Positions 9,735 to 22,587 are shown, counted from the stretch's first letter. The stretch: DNA of 64,000 nucleotides from Haberlea rhodopensis (GCA_907163345.1 CAJQUN010000227.1:558001-622000), one strand, 5' to 3'. Numbers and translations are program-made. The notes: generated by a model not told the origin, from the letters alone.

Positions 9735-11971
9735 TGTGGGGTCTTTCCACCTTAACAGTGATTACTAAACATAAAAAGGATTAATCATGCATTGATAACG
9801 TCTTAAGGATTCGGTTGTTACATGAGCTAACAGGATTACAGGCCAAAAAGTTACAAAACTTCAAAATAATTCATTACATTCCAAAAGAATGTCATTTAGA
9901 TTTACACTACTCCTAGAGTAGATACTAATCATAACTTGAAATCCTAAACGTTCCTGAGTCCCTCGTAGCTCACTGCCTCAACCCGACCCTTAGTCCTTTC
10001 ATCCAAAAGCGTACCTACAGGGACAACACATCATGAGCATATACAATTTCACTTAACAACATATAAACATTATAGTAAATGCATGAAATCTTAGTTAAGT
10101 AAATATGCTGGTTATTCATTAACTTCTTATTGTTGTCCCTGATTCATAATCATGCATATGGGGCACCTTACCCCGTGGCACCTTACCACAATAACATCGC
10201 ATGGCCTCTTACCATGTGCCCTTACCCCGTGGCATCTTACCACAATAACATCGCATGGCTACTTACCATGTGGGGCACCTTACCCCGTGGCACCTTACCA
10301 CAATAACATCGCATGGCTACTTACCATGTGGGGCACCTTACCCCGTGGCACCTTACCACAATAACATCGTCATATAGACATCGTTTACACTTCATCATAT
10401 AAACATTGTATACACATTATCATATAAACATCGCATAAACATCATGATTTCATCGTATACATATTCATGCTATAAATGCATAGTCATAGTGTAAGGATGT
10501 ATTTTACCGTCCGATGCCCGTACGTCTCTTACGTACCTTTTCAAAAAGAGGAGGAGTCAACAGACTTATCTCCTTGATTGTGCCGGTACCTGGGGTGGCT
10601 CTACACAATCACATAATACATTATTAGGCACCTCATATTAATCCGGAAACAAAACTTAAATTAAAACCACATAAATCCTTAAACATCATCTCGCGATCGA
10701 TCGTCCAAGAGCCCCGATCGATCGCGAGATGCTACTGCCTCGCATACCAAAAAATTTTAATCCGCGATCGATCGCCTCGAAATTGGCGATCGATCGCCAC
10801 AACTCACTGGAACGTCGCGATCGATCTTGCCTCCTTGGCGATCGATCGCCAACCCTGTTCCTTGGAGCGATTTTCCAGAATTACTTGGCACCGTTAATCA
10901 TACCCTTAAAACTAACATGTAAGACATAATACATGCCAAAGCCATCATGCTAGTAGTTGCACTACACTACCCTGAGTGTATCCAATTCAAATTTACGCCT
11001 TAAACATAAGTCCACATGCATAAACGTCGACCACTTATACAAGCACCGGGTCAACTTTTCTGGAAACAGGGCATCACAACTTCTACCCAGATTTTCGAGC
11101 ATTACTTTTTATAGCAACGATTCTCACATATAAACCATGCAACATGTTCCAACATATATGCTAGGGGCTTCATAAAACATCTATGTAAGCACGTAAATTC
11201 AAGTTTGCATAAAACTTAAGCTAGCATGCATCCTAACATCCTCATAAACTTTGAGCTCATCCAACTTACAGAAAAACAGGGCATCCCATCATTACCCAGA
11301 TTTTCGAACACCTAGTTTCCAAGTCGGACATCTAACACATAAAGCATGCAAGTTACTTAACAAGACATGCTAGAAGCTTCATAAACATCATATAAAAGTA
11401 CTCATAACAAGAGTTCATCAAACCCTACACTATCCTACCGAATCTACTACAAAGAAAACTGTGCTTGAACCCTGAAATCTGGGAAAAGAATGACTCCTCA
11501 CCACTTTTTGGCACGACTTTCCTTCAAGAAAAAGAACAATAAAACGTGATCCTCTTCTTCCTACTTGCTGTCTGAGTGTTTTTAGAGGGTTTGGAGAGAA
11601 GGAGGAGAGTTTGGAGGAGATGGAGTGAGTAAAGAAGATGGACCAAAAGTCCTCCCTGGCCACTCTGCTTTTCCGAAAATAAGGGTAGGGGTATGGGTTG
11701 TGGCCAAGTGGGGGGAAAGGGTGGTTGCATGTAGGGTGCTTTTGTGGTGTTTAATTGTATCCCGGTATTTCTTATGATGTATAAAAATAATTTCCCTTGA
11801 TATTTCACAATTGCACTACATCATCACAACAATTAAAAACCCGTAACATGCAACCTAAACCATATCATCATATCATAATTTTAACCCCCAATTAAAATAC
11901 CATGACCCTCTTAAATACATCATAATTCATCATCGTAGCACATAATCATATAACATTTCGGGGGTATTACA
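9735..11971 (-). repeat. A 5' LTR (2237 bp)
   Basis: Matches 2657-4956 with only a few substitutions seen by eye. It is about 63 bp shorter because its 58-bp array has four units instead of five and the second is damaged. It holds the same GTACG hairpin, CGATCGATCG cluster (10688-10850) and CTACTC hairpin. As the upstream LTR on the minus strand, it would drive transcription of A. Confidence 0.95.
10159..10362 (-). repeat. 58-bp tandem array, four units, one damaged (A 5' LTR)
   Basis: Units start with GGGG at 10160, 10271 and 10329. The second unit (about 10218) lost about five bases and reads CATGTGCCCTTACC, which removes its GGGG/CCCC stem. The 3' LTR of the same element has five intact units, so the array changed after insertion or during the last copying cycle. 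Confidence 0.9.
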
Positions 11972-12678
11972 GTTGTGGTACTTGTGGTGGCACAGCACTA
12001 GGATAAGCTCCTACTCCAATCTCGGCAAGCTCCGCTCTTGTGAGCATCATCAAAAGAAGTTGGGTTATTGATGATAACCCGGTCAAAGAGCTCCGGTCGC
12101 AACCCCTTCATAAAATTCCTCATCTTTGCGTGCCCATTGGTGGCAATGTGGGGAACATACCTCAGCAACGAAGAGTACCGCATGGCATAGTCTGACACTG
12201 TCATGTTCCCCTATTTCAAACTTGTAAACTCGTCCTCCTTCATCTGTCTCGCCGCTGCGGAGAAGTACCGGTTAAGAAACCGGGTCCTGAAGAGTGTCCA
12301 ATCAATCACAGTACCCAGTGCTCTCAGTTCCATTACAGTGCTCCTCCACCACATTAGAGGTTTCTTTGCCAACTGGAACTCTGCCAGCCTCAGCCAAGCT
12401 GTAACAGCACAAGGAGCCGATACAAATATCTGCTCAAGTCTTTCCAGCCACTCCTCAGCTTCCTCCCCTGATTCTGTTCCCTCAAACCGGGGAGGGTGGT
12501 AAGACAGAAACTGAGTCAAGCTAATCTCACCGGGTAGCAATAACTGAGCCACTGGTTCCATGCCTACTGCTGGTGGAGGTAGAGGGTTCACCTGACCAAT
12601 GCTAGCCTTAACACTGCCCACATCGCCAATTTCTTCATTAAGGTTCCCCGCATTCATAGCAGCCATGCTGTAACACAA
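11972..12678 (-). pseudogene. H gag, N-terminal and capsid part, broken
   Basis: Minus-strand gag starts MCYSMAAM at 12678 and aligns with the A and E gag through the capsid-like region (FEGTESGEEAEEW, NRYFSAAARQ, VSDYAMRYSSLLRYVP). An in-frame TAG at 12208-12210 replaces a Gln codon. About two bases are missing near 12045, at SFDDA, which shifts the frame again. The gene is then cut at 11972-11976 by A and resumes at 2656. These breaks make H gag a pseudogene. Confidence 0.9.
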
Positions 12679-12864
12679 AGGTTAACAATAATTCCAAAAC
12701 AAATATACATGTTACACCGTTAGATAACAGGAATGATAATAAGCATGTTAGTATAACAGGATATACATCAATATGCACCACATGCATAATCATGCTTCAA
12801 ATGTAAGCACCTAGCCAATCATGCTAAGGCTACCCTTCACTCGTTCCCGGGTTCTCTAACCACT

Positions 12865-12876
12865 GCTCTGATACCA
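12865..12876 (-). promoter_or_regulatory. H primer-binding site
   Basis: Sense TGGTATCAGAGC, complementary to the initiator tRNA-Met 3' end, four bases inside the H 5' LTR. It is followed by AGTGGTTAG, so the match ends at 12 bases. Confidence 0.92.
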
Positions 12877-12880
12877 CTAA

Positions 12881-14944
12881 TGTAAGGACCCTAGTTCCTT
12901 AAGTGCGGATTAAAGGCATAATTAGAGCTAATATAAATGATCAGAGTAAATTAATCGTGTTGAGTCTATGAGCTTTAAGAATTACATGCCAAAAATAAGG
13001 ACTATCAATGGATTAATTACATTCCCCAACAAATGAATGTTATCAACTATAGTTTTACACTACTCCTAGAGTAGATACTATACAAAATTAATCCTGTCCT
13101 TCCTTCCTCAAAAGAGTTCTTCACAAGCTCACCACCTCAACCCGTCTAGCCCTTCTTATCATGCCAAAAATGTACCTACAAGGACAACCCCCAAACATGA
13201 GCAATGATATCATTCATATACAACACAATATGAATATAAAGCGTAAATGCATAACCATAATAAGACACTTCCTGTTTTTCCCATGCATTTCAAACGCTTC
13301 CCGTTTGGTTGTCCCTGTACCATAACTCATGAGTATAATCAATAGATTATTTTTAATGGTCTACACATGTCATGACACAATACCATCTCATCAAAACCAA
13401 ATACCAATCACCAATCCCTAGTCTGTCCATCACAATGTATTTTAATGCCCCTCGCTTATTTACATATAGGCGGCATAGAATAACCTCGCTTCAATGGACA
13501 TGCGGTACTCCCACCCCTCGCCTCACATTGAGCGGCAAATATCCTTTCCTCGCCCTATATGATAACCACGCTCAAATGTGACATGCGGCGCTCCCACCCC
13601 TCGCTTCACATTTAGCGGAACCAAGACAAATAGCGGCAAGCATTAAAATCATCAAGGGATGACCACGACTCATGGGATGTGCACCAATAATCATATGCAT
13701 CTACAATCATCATGCATAATTCAACATGTATTTGCATCCACAATGCATAATCACATATATACTCGCATCCACAATGCATAAACAATGAGTATATTAGATA
13801 CATGTACCGTTGGGTGCCCGTACGTCCTCTACGTACCTTTCCAAAAGTGGAATTGATATGGCTTCAGTTCCTTGGTTGCGTTGCTACCTGGGATGGTTCT
13901 ACACAATCACACAACCCCATATTAGAAGCCAAATAATAGTCAAATACCAAAAATTCGACAAAAGAAATCATTTCTCAAAATTCCACAGTTGGCGATCGAT
14001 CGCTTGGCTGAGGCGATCGATCGCCTCAATTTTTCCTTCGCGGCGATCGATCGCGCCAAACATGGCGATCGATCGCCTAACCCTTGGATTGGCTACTGCC
14101 TCTCGGCGATCGGTCGCCTCATTTCAGGCGATCGATCGCCTGTCCTGAAATTTTGGTACTGCCCTTCGGCGATCGATCGCCCCATTTCAGGCGGTCGATC
14201 GCCTCGCACAGACTCGCGATTTTTCACCATTTTTGCATACCAAAACCTTCCAATCCATACCAACACTTAAACCATCAAACCAACAACATAAATAACAACA
14301 TAAACCTTCAAAATACACCTCAAAACAAACATAAATCCAACCCTCAACCAAAACCACAACAACCCAACACAAACCCATTTTAAAACCCTTCAAAACCATA
14401 CCAAACTTAAATAAAACCTTACAAAATCAACCATGAGGTATCCATATCTCTTGGGGACTTCAAATCTCCCAATAAACTCCACAAAACAAGATTTTTGGAA
14501 GGGTTTCTCTCCACCTTTTTGCTCCAACTCGAAAATAGGGGGAAAGGGTTTGTGGGAAGTGATTTGGGGAAAGTGAGGTAAAGGTAGGGTGGGGTTGGGG
14601 TATAAAGGGGTTGGGTGAATTAATTAAAATGCATTCCACAATCTCATGGTGTATAAAACACCCCAACATGATATTTTCAAAAGCATTAATCCAAAATGCA
14701 CCAAAATATCAATTAAACTCATGATTTCCAATTAGTTGCTAACCATGGCAAATAAATCATGCTAATAACAAATTCCCAACATGCACAACGTGCATCCTGA
14801 AATGTACTCCCGGGTCACCCCTTTCCATATGACCATGCATTTACATAAGATAAATAAATCCAACACAATATTAATTACCCCATAATTAATCATATAAACA
14901 CAATTAATGCTCAAATTGCAATTAATCATTTCGGGGATATCACA
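12881..14944 (-). repeat. H 5' LTR (2064 bp)
   Basis: Plus strand starts TGTAAGGACCC and ends GGATATCACA. The start in the sense direction, TGTGATATCCCCGAAAT, is the same as at 62341 (H2). It holds the CTACTC-CTA-GAGTAG hairpin (13060-13074), a GTACG-TCCTCTA-CGTAC hairpin (13820-13836), a CGATCGATCG cluster (13991-14203), and CGCT/AGCG motifs at 13440-13625. The other LTR is beyond the left edge, so age and target duplication cannot be read. Confidence 0.9.
13991..14203. repeat. CGATCGATCG palindrome cluster (H LTR)
   Basis: Eight near-identical GCGATCGATCGC palindromes sit in pairs. Spacing within a pair is about 22-24 bp, and a TACTGCC-type spacer recurs between pairs. Two copies carry one change (GATCGGTC and GGTCGATC). 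Confidence 0.9.
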
Positions 14945-16523
14945 TCCCGTGACGGTACCTGTCAACATATGACTTTGAAATAATATAATAATATTGTCGA
15001 CTCGTGACTGTATATCGATACACGACGTCTATAACCTCATCGTCAAACACATGACAGCATAAGTAAATCAACACATGATATCCACAATAGTGCTAAATAA
15101 ACAGTAATATGCCGTACCTCATTGCTAACAATATAGCGGCATACCTGTCTCCGTCATCCAACAGTGGTACGCAATCAGCACCCATCGCTCGTAGGTGGCG
15201 TAATCCAGCGTCATGTACATAGCGGCATAACTCGTCGCTATAGAATCAGGGGCATAATCCCTCGTCATAGAGTCAGCGGCATAAAACATCGCTATAGACA
15301 TCTGGCGGCATGAACCATCGCCATAGATGTAGCGGAATGTACGATCGCTATGAACACCAGGCGGCATAAGTCATCGCCAATCGATATAGCGGAATGAGAC
15401 ATCGCTATCAATACCCGGCGGCATAAACCATCGCCAATAGAATAGCGGATGAGACATCGCTATCAATATATCCGGCGGCAAGAACCATCGCCAATCAATA
15501 TAGCGGAATGAGACATCGCTATCAATATATCCGGCGACAAGAACCATCGCTAATCAATATAGCAGAATGAGACATCGCTATCAATACACTTGGCGGCATG
15601 AACCATCGCCAACCAACATAGCGGAATGAGACATCGCTATCAATATCGATAATGTGGTTGTTCCGGTCCTGTTATAGCAGCGGAATTTTAGGACCCCTCG
15701 CTTCGACATATAGCGGCATCATATGATATCCCTCGCTTCGACAATGACAGCGGCATGTTACCTCGCTTAGACATGACTGCGGCAAATATCATATTACCAT
15801 CGCTTCATATGACAGCGGCAAGTACCTCCCTCGCTCGAATATAACAACTACCGAAACTTCCACTAGCTCCCTGTACCTGCATCCAGGTTAATACCACAGT
15901 TCACAATATAATGATCGATATCACGTTCCAGCTATAACCACAATATTCCACATTAATCACTAGAATTGTGACTGTTCCGGTCCCAATACAACAGCGGAAT
16001 TTTAGGACCCCTCGCTTCGACAATGACAGCGGCATGTTACCTCGCTTAGTCATGACAGCGGCAAGTACCTCCCTCGCTCGGAGATAAAGGCTACCGGAAC
16101 ATTCATCAATTCTACCACAATAATCAAGCACAACAGTTGATTCCATTATAACAATATATATCACTATCATTTCACATATACCATCACAGGTAAGGGTTCA
16201 CTATCCATGATATACATAATCAAAGGTGTAACACGTTTTACCGTCCGAAGCCCGTACATCTCACCTTTCCTGATTTTCCTACAAAATCAGATCCCTTAAC
16301 ACATAATACATGAAGGGCTAGACATCACCATTAATGCCATCCCATCACATTCTACACGATTCCTGCAACTACAATGATTAGCAGCACCACTTTTCATATC
16401 ATAAAAACACATAAACAACTAGTTGTGTCATACAACATTAAAGCCATCATGCATAAGTGCTATCAATAACTTCCTAGGCCCTTAACAGCCCCAAAGAGCT
16501 AACCACTGCTCTGATACCACTAA
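14945..16523 (-). repeat. D1 internal leader: array of covarying hairpins, no coding
   Basis: No protein-coding signal. From about 15120 to 15660 short inverted repeats alternate between two types on the plus strand: ATAGCG-N11-CGCTAT and TGGCG-N11-CGCCA, for example around GAATGAGACAT and GCATGAACCAT. Further AGCG/CGCT motifs follow at 15680-15840 and 16000-16090. The primer-binding site (sense TGGTATCAGAGC) is at 16508-16519. A CGTCA/TGACA element near 15040-15055 matches the 49-bp repeats of B. Confidence 0.85.
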
Positions 16524-18947
16524 TGTAAGGACCCCAAGCCCTTAACCCTTGATTAGTGTATTAATCATTATGTGTGGTACATGCTTTCAATATATCCAAT
16601 CAGGAAACACAGATGATACTTTACCATTGAATGGCAATTACAAAATTTCTTTAATATTCAACATTAAGATCATCTCTACCCACAATTAGACTCATAGATT
16701 CCGCCCATTTCCATCCCCATTACACCACTTTTCACATGGTAGACTTTTAAAAAAATTTGGGCAGAGTCTCCCCATAAATAGAGCCATCCCGAAATAAAAG
16801 CGCATCACAATATATAGTTCCCGACCAGGGAAAACACATACTCAACAGAATACAGCAACGCTAAGTAAATTCCCAGCCAGGGAAGACACCACACATAAGA
16901 CAACATAAATGGGTTTCAACACCCACATAATACCCCCATGACTCTCATATCATTAGCAATTCTACTCTTAATTGCATGCAACATAGAATGAAAGAGAGAA
17001 AGGCTCATGCCTTTATATACAACCCATATACAAGCATAACCGTGCTCACATGCGAGCATCATAAATATGTATATAACCTTCGGGTGTATATAAGTACTCT
17101 ATACGATACCGTGCTCCATCAAGCCCTGGTACCACGATCCTGGGAGTACATCCAATCAACAGCTCGAGCTCAGCTCCACAGCCATCGATGTACCTGTTCA
17201 CCTGCCCCAACAGAGACAGCCCCCAACGGGGTGAGCATACCAATACACAAAATCCCATAATCACAATAATGAAATTCATAATTTACAACAAAAGTAAATA
17301 CTAATGAATTTTAAATGATACTCCCTGGATGGCAACGTCCTCATCCGGGATTCCGTGTACTGTCCCTGTTCTCACAATCATCAAACTCATCAAATCTCAA
17401 AGATCAGTAAGTCAACACATTGATTTAACTCATAGCATGCCTGATTCTCAAGTATCGATAATTAATGATTCCAAATTCATTATACATACAAATATAGATA
17501 TCTCGATATCTAATACTGATTTTCAACTTTGCTACCAATCACAGATAGCTCAAATGCCTAGCATTTATTTTACAAATTCTCCATTATACTTAGACATCTC
17601 ACATGTCTTATAATGAATACATGATTCCAAGATCATTCTTAGGCATCTCAAATGCCCTACAATAGTCATATAAACCCAGTACCCCATATCTCTTATAAGG
17701 TCATACTACTCTAGTATCACGCACGCTTGTGGCGGCGATGTCAAGGTCGGGTCGTTCCATAACTATATCAACACATATATATAATCATACGCACAACCCT
17801 CAATGCAATCAAAATACATTATGCATTTCACAAATGCTCTCATATAAAGTAATGCTCGTACGTCGCACGTACCTTAAATTTCCGAAGTCCGAGCCAAACC
17901 TTTCTCGAGTTCCATGCCCCGAGGAACGATGTGCTAACACGATAAATAATTCACAATTATTTACGAACATGCAACCCATGCTCAAGCACACCCATAAACC
18001 CTCAAAAATATTGTCAACACACGACAATTATCATTATCAAAAATTGCTCAAGAACTCCCCACAAATTTTCGAACCTTCACAACACAAATCTAACTCAAAA
18101 CTAAGCACCATAATACATCTAAAGCATGAATTAATCGATCAATAGCAAGAATCATCACTCCTTGCCAAAAACCCCCAAAATTCGAACATAACCCCACGCA
18201 CACAGCATGAAATTCGAACCATTAAGCAACAATTTTTCGAACCATTAAAGTCTGAAATTTTCGACCCAAATCAAAGCACGAAACGCCCCAAAATCGCCTG
18301 AAAAAAAGCCCCAAAAACGTACCAAAAATCGAGCTCCAAAATCGGACAGAATTCCAGTTTCGAACCCTAGCGCTTTCTGAAGAAATCCGAACTCAAATCG
18401 CGACCAAACTTCGAATTGATGGTATGGAGAGGTGCGCCTGGACGAGACGAAGCTAGCGGCGGGTCGGACGCGCCGAACGGCGGCCGGACGGCGGTGGGCG
18501 CATGCCTGGAAGCGGCGAGGGTCAAAGGGGATCGGGAATGGCGCGCGCGAAGAGAGAGAGGGAAGGTGGGGAAAATGGTTCCAATAATTAAAATCTCGGG
18601 TTCAACTGGTATTTATAGCAAAAATACCCCGAAATACTAATAGCCCCACAAATACATCATGATTCATTAAAAATCATCTGTTTTCAAAAATTCTCTCTCT
18701 AACTCCAAAACCCCCTACCGGTGCCCACACAAAGCACCCGAGGTTCCGAGTCACACTAAAAACCCAACTCATAGGTTTTCACCGAAATGAGAATAGGATC
18801 TCAACCTCGGGATCCAACGATCCGAACTACTCAAATAGACGAGCCCGGAAGGCCCAACACTTCGATTAAACTCCAAATCGCCACATAAAACAACTTTAGG
18901 GGTTATTAACACTACGGGATTAACATCTTTAATCCCGGGTCATCACA
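16524..18947 (-). repeat. D1 5' LTR (2424 bp)
   Basis: Complete LTR, TG...CA. A minus-strand TATA box (TATAAATA) is at 18610-18617. Downstream in the sense direction there is a GC-rich, CT-rich stretch (about 18420-18580), a run of TTCGAA-containing motifs (about 18060-18420) and a GTACG-TCGCA-CGTAC hairpin (17858-17872). No CGATCGATCG cluster is present. Open frames here, including one on the GC-rich part of the opposite strand, are not supported as genes. Confidence 0.88.
18610..18617 (-). promoter_or_regulatory. D1 LTR TATA box
   Basis: Sense GCTATAAATACCAG. The same context (GCTATAAATACC or GCTATATATACC) occurs in the D and B LTRs, which supports it as the element core promoter. Confidence 0.75.
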
Positions 18948-19191
18948 CGCACCCTTGCGGCTATGCGGTCGCCCGCCTCAAGCGCTCGGTCGCGCGCACG
19001 CATGCATCGTATACATATAATTCGTTAATTATATCATATATAATTTTACGATAATTTTCGTAAACTTGATTATAACATATCATATATGTTGTTGTTACAG
19101 TTTTAAATAGCATGCAAAAATGACTCAAAACATGATTAAACAATTAATCACAAAGCCCCGATATGAGCTTCGAACCTGGCTCTGATACCAC
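18948..19191 (-). mobile_element. Ty1/copia leader fragment with primer-binding site
   Basis: Minus-strand 5' leader of the copia element whose LTR starts at 19192. The primer-binding site at 19173-19190 (sense TGGTATCAGAGCCAGGTT) is an 18-base match to plant initiator tRNA-Met. The leader is cut at 18947 by D1, and no copia coding region remains in the window. Confidence 0.75.
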
Positions 19192-20310
19192 TGTAAGGAA
19201 TCCAACAAGCAAATACGTAGCGGAAATAAAATAATTTTGGATTCCCAACCAGCGACCTATACGGAGTTAATCATATCGGGGTATAAAGAGAATCATACCC
19301 TTGTAGCGTGTTTGAGCCGAATCCCACGAAGTAGCACGTCCAACGCGGCCTCGAGTCAGTAGCAAAACTTTTCAAGTTATGCCTCTACGGTATCCACACG
19401 ATTATGTCGATGAAGGGATGTTGAAGAACAAGTTGCTAGACTTGTTATTCAACTATGAAAGGAACGAACGAAAGTGGACGAGTGAACAAGACAACTGCGC
19501 CTCACTGATCGTCTGCTAGGGTTTTTAAGTTAATCTCATTAACCTCTCCTTATAACCTAATATGCATGTATATATATAGACATAATATCAGACAGCTTTA
19601 TAAATGGGTTTTCGAAAAACCCTATGGCCCATAATAATATTATATCAGTCTATATATATCCAGCATATTTAATATATATATCTTTATATATATAATCGGT
19701 CCCCTTTAATTAATGTTTAGGACTCTTCCTAATAATCTTAATTCATCCAATGAATTAAACTCCCTTTATCGATTTAATCTTTTGTGCGACCCGTTAGGAT
19801 CTTGCAATGTTGGCAGTGACATAAAATCTAATTTTATGTCACAAGCAATGAGCGGTATCTAGCAACACATCAAGGCTACCCAAGTTACAAGAATGTCATT
19901 GACTAGACATAACATATGGCCTGTGATAATATTAACCATGTAACTTAATCCCTTTGTCCATGTGTTTAGATTGAACACGAGTCATGGAATAGTCATACTC
20001 GTATATTCAATCTCTATTTCTTGATCCCCAAGTAGAACTAGAATAAACCAATAAGCTCGATATCACATATCGACTCATTCGAGCACGGCCATGCATTTTA
20101 GTCTTACTTGATCAAGGGCCGAAACACTTCTCTTGTTATATAGGAGGGACAAATCCTATCTTGATCAATCAACATCCCTCTACATAATTCGTAGTGTATC
20201 CAATAGTTGCTTTTATAGTTTACCCTGTTACAGGTAACGTTTGACAATATCAAGATACATAACTCCTTATGTTGGGATCTCTGATGATCTCAAGTCGTAA
20301 GGATTACATA
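19192..20310 (-). repeat. Ty1/copia 5' LTR, 3' portion
   Basis: Sense direction ends GGATTCCTTACA next to the primer site. It contains blocks shared with the solo LTR at 60145-60903, such as GCTAGATACCGCTCATTGC and GTAACTTGGGTAGC. The rest of this LTR is displaced to about 30806-30901 and 58939-59021 by later insertions. I cannot assign the copia lineage. Confidence 0.75.
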
Positions 20311-21984
20311 TGTAAGGCCTCTCTACCTTAACCGCGTAATTAACAAGTAAATAGGGCCAACATGCATTAAAAGATAAGTTATGGTTCCGGTTGTAGCCGT
20401 GAGCTAACGGGATTACAGGCCAAAATAAAATTTCAAGAGCTAATTAGTTACATTCCCAAAAATGAATATTAATGCTATAGATTTACACTACTCCTAGAGT
20501 AGAGACTATCCAAAAATCCTGTATCCTAATTCTTTAATTCTCCTCGTAGCTCACTGCCTCAACCCGGCCCATAGCCCTCCAATCCAAAAGGTGTACCTAC
20601 AGGAACAACTCACCATGAGCATACACATCACTATTCAACAAAATCTAAGCACAATAACATAAATAATTGCATGAGATGTGTTTGTATGAATGCTCCCTGA
20701 ATTACCACATTATCACATTTTCATTGTTGTTCTTGTTTCATAAACTCATGCAAAAAATCATTAGTTCACAATATATTGATCGATATCACGTTCCAGTTAT
20801 AATCACAATTTTCCACATTAATCACTAGAAATGTGACTGTTCCGGTCCTGATACAACAGCGGAATTACCCATCGCTTTGACATAGAGCGGCATCATATGA
20901 TATCCCTGGCTTCGACAATGACAGCGGCATGTACATCGCTTCGACATGACAGCGGCAAATATCATATTACCATCGCTTCATATGACAGCGGCAAGTACCT
21001 CCCTCGCTTGGAGATAACAGCTACCGGAACATTCATCAATTATCACACAATAATCAAACACAATAGTTGATTCCATTATCATGATATAACACTATCATTT
21101 CACATATTCCATCACATGTAAGAACTCACTATCCATGATATACATAATCAAAAGCGTAACACGTTTTATCGTCCGATGCCCGTACGTCTCACTACGTACC
21201 TTAGTCTCAAAAGTGGAGAAGTTGAATAACTTTATCTCCTTGACGTTGTTAGTACCTGGGATGGTTCTACACAACCACACAAATCAATATTAGAAGCCAA
21301 TTATAGCCAAAAACCAAAAATTCATCAAAATTCATCATTTTCCAACTTTTAAACAGTGGCGATCGATCGCTTAAAGCATGGCGATCGATCGCCTGATTGT
21401 TCGCTTCGCGGCGATCGATCGCTTCATTTGAGGCGATCGATCGCCTGCTGTGCAAATCGTTACTGGCCATCGGCGATCGATCGCGCCATTTGAGGCGATC
21501 GATCGCCCACACTCGTTTTGCCCCATCTTGGCGATCGATCGCTGCTTTTGTAGCGATCGATCGCCACAACCAGTGGCCGCGATTTTCACCATTTTTGCAC
21601 ATTAAATCCTTCACCAACCTCAACAACACTTAAACCAACAACTCAAAAACATAAAATGTGATGTCCGGGGATTAATGGTGTTAATCCCGGTGTTGTATTG
21701 ATGGATTTTTTTTAATTGTGGCAATTAAGAATTAATTGCGGTTTTGGGTCTCCCGAAGTTGTTTAATCGGGCATTTGGGATCGTTGGATCCAAAGGTTGA
21801 GATTGTATTCTCATTTCGGTGGAAAACCTTTGAGTTGGGTTTTTAGTGGGACTTGGTGTCCGGGGTGCCTTGTGTTGGGGTCAGTCTAGGGATTTGCTGT
21901 TGGAGAGAGAGTTTTTGGCAACAGATGATTTTTAATGAAACATGATGTTTTGGTGAAGGTATTGGTATTTTGGGGCATTTTTGC

Positions 21985-21992
21985 TATATATA
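21985..21992 (+). promoter_or_regulatory. B 5' LTR TATA box
   Basis: TATATATA in the context GCTATATATACCAGTTGG, the same context as in the D and D1 LTRs. If used, transcription would start about 30 bases downstream, so the palindrome cluster and hairpins fall in the 5' leader RNA. Confidence 0.75.
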
Positions 21993-22373
21993 CCAGTTGG
22001 ACTCGGGATTCCGTCATTTGGAATCCATTTCTCTCCCTCTCTCTCGCCTCTCTCACCCCAAACCCTTCCCCTTTTTCCTTTGATGAGCAAATCGATGGAG
22101 GCTCGTCCTAGGAGCCGGATTTCTCGAAGATAAGTTGGTAAGTTTCTTCCCCTCGACTTTGTCTTCGATTTGATAGTAATCTTGTTGGTTTTTCGTTATG
22201 TTTTGGTGGGTTTCGAATTTGGGGATTTTTGGGTTAAAATCTAAAATGTTGATTTCAGTGTTTTCATGGAGTTTAATTGTTGTATTTGAAGTGTTGAGGT
22301 TGTATGGGGTGTTGGTTTGGAGTTTGGGTGTGAAAAACACCATTAAAGCTCGAGTTTTCGGAAAATTGCAGTC

Positions 22374-22587
22374 CGCGATCGATCTTGGCGAGGCGCCGAT
22401 CGATCGCGACATGCTACTGGATTTGGGAAGGCGATAAGCAGTAGCGGCGATCGATCGCGAGAAGTGGGCGATTGATCACGAGGGCCTTGGCAATCGATCG
22501 CGAGATGTGGCGATCGATCGCGGCTTGTTTATTTTCGGACAGTAGGGTATGGCGATCGATCGCGGCTTGGCGCCAATCGATCGCGGC
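22374..22587. repeat. CGATCGATCG palindrome cluster (B 5' LTR)
   Basis: About eight CGATCGATCG-type palindromes about 385-600 bases downstream of the TATA box. The 3' LTR has the same cluster at 28835-29048 with point differences: the 5' copy has GATTGATC and the 3' copy GATCGATC at the same position. Confidence 0.9.

Larger units (their letters stand above)
2657..11971 (-). mobile_element. Element A: complete Tekay/Del-like chromovirus with one frameshift
   Basis: Full-length LTR retrotransposon of 9315 bp on the minus strand, flanked by the 5-bp duplication gttgt (2652-2656 and 11972-11976). LTRs are 2657-4956 and 9735-11971 and begin TG and end CA. The order on the minus strand is 5' LTR, primer-binding site, gag-pol, polypurine tract, 3' LTR. 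The LTRs look nearly identical apart from a repeat-array contraction, so insertion was recent. It is a close relative of element E; both differ from C in LTR and protein sequence. One extra base in gag (9206-9209) makes it non-autonomous as it stands. Confidence 0.97.
1..14944 (-). mobile_element. Element H: degenerate Tekay/Del-like chromovirus, split by element A and cut by the window edge
   Basis: This minus-strand Ty3/gypsy element consists of 1-2656 (pol and the 3' part of gag) and 11972-14944 (5' part of gag, leader, 5' LTR). Element A lies between, and gttgt is duplicated at 2652-2656 and 11972-11976. Removing A joins the gag linker in the correct direction, so this is one interrupted element. 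Its 3' LTR lies beyond the left edge. The reading frame carries a stop and at least two frameshifts, so H is defective and older than A. It is inserted in the internal region of element D1. Confidence 0.9.
14945..18947 (-). mobile_element. Element D1: partial LARD-like non-autonomous LTR element
   Basis: The 5' LTR (16524-18947), primer site and about 1.56 kb of internal sequence of a minus-strand element related to D and B. No gag or pol similarity is visible. Element H is inserted at 14944/14945, so the rest of D1 lies beyond the left edge. The LTR has the same beginning (TGTAAGGACCCCAAGCCC) and end (GGTCATCACA) as element D, but clearly different sequence between. Confidence 0.85.

Noticed and set aside
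16976..18145. Frames of 72-138 codons in the D1 LTR
   Set aside because: No domain, not kept in the D LTR, LTR location; treated as chance.
21371..21629. Frames rich in RSIA/AIDR residues around the CGATCGATCG clusters
   Set aside because: Direct translation of the palindromes in all phases and both strands; not protein evidence.
20311..21656. G as a complete solo LTR
   Set aside because: No matching CA end or second copy of a target duplication found after 30703; the far end seems deleted.
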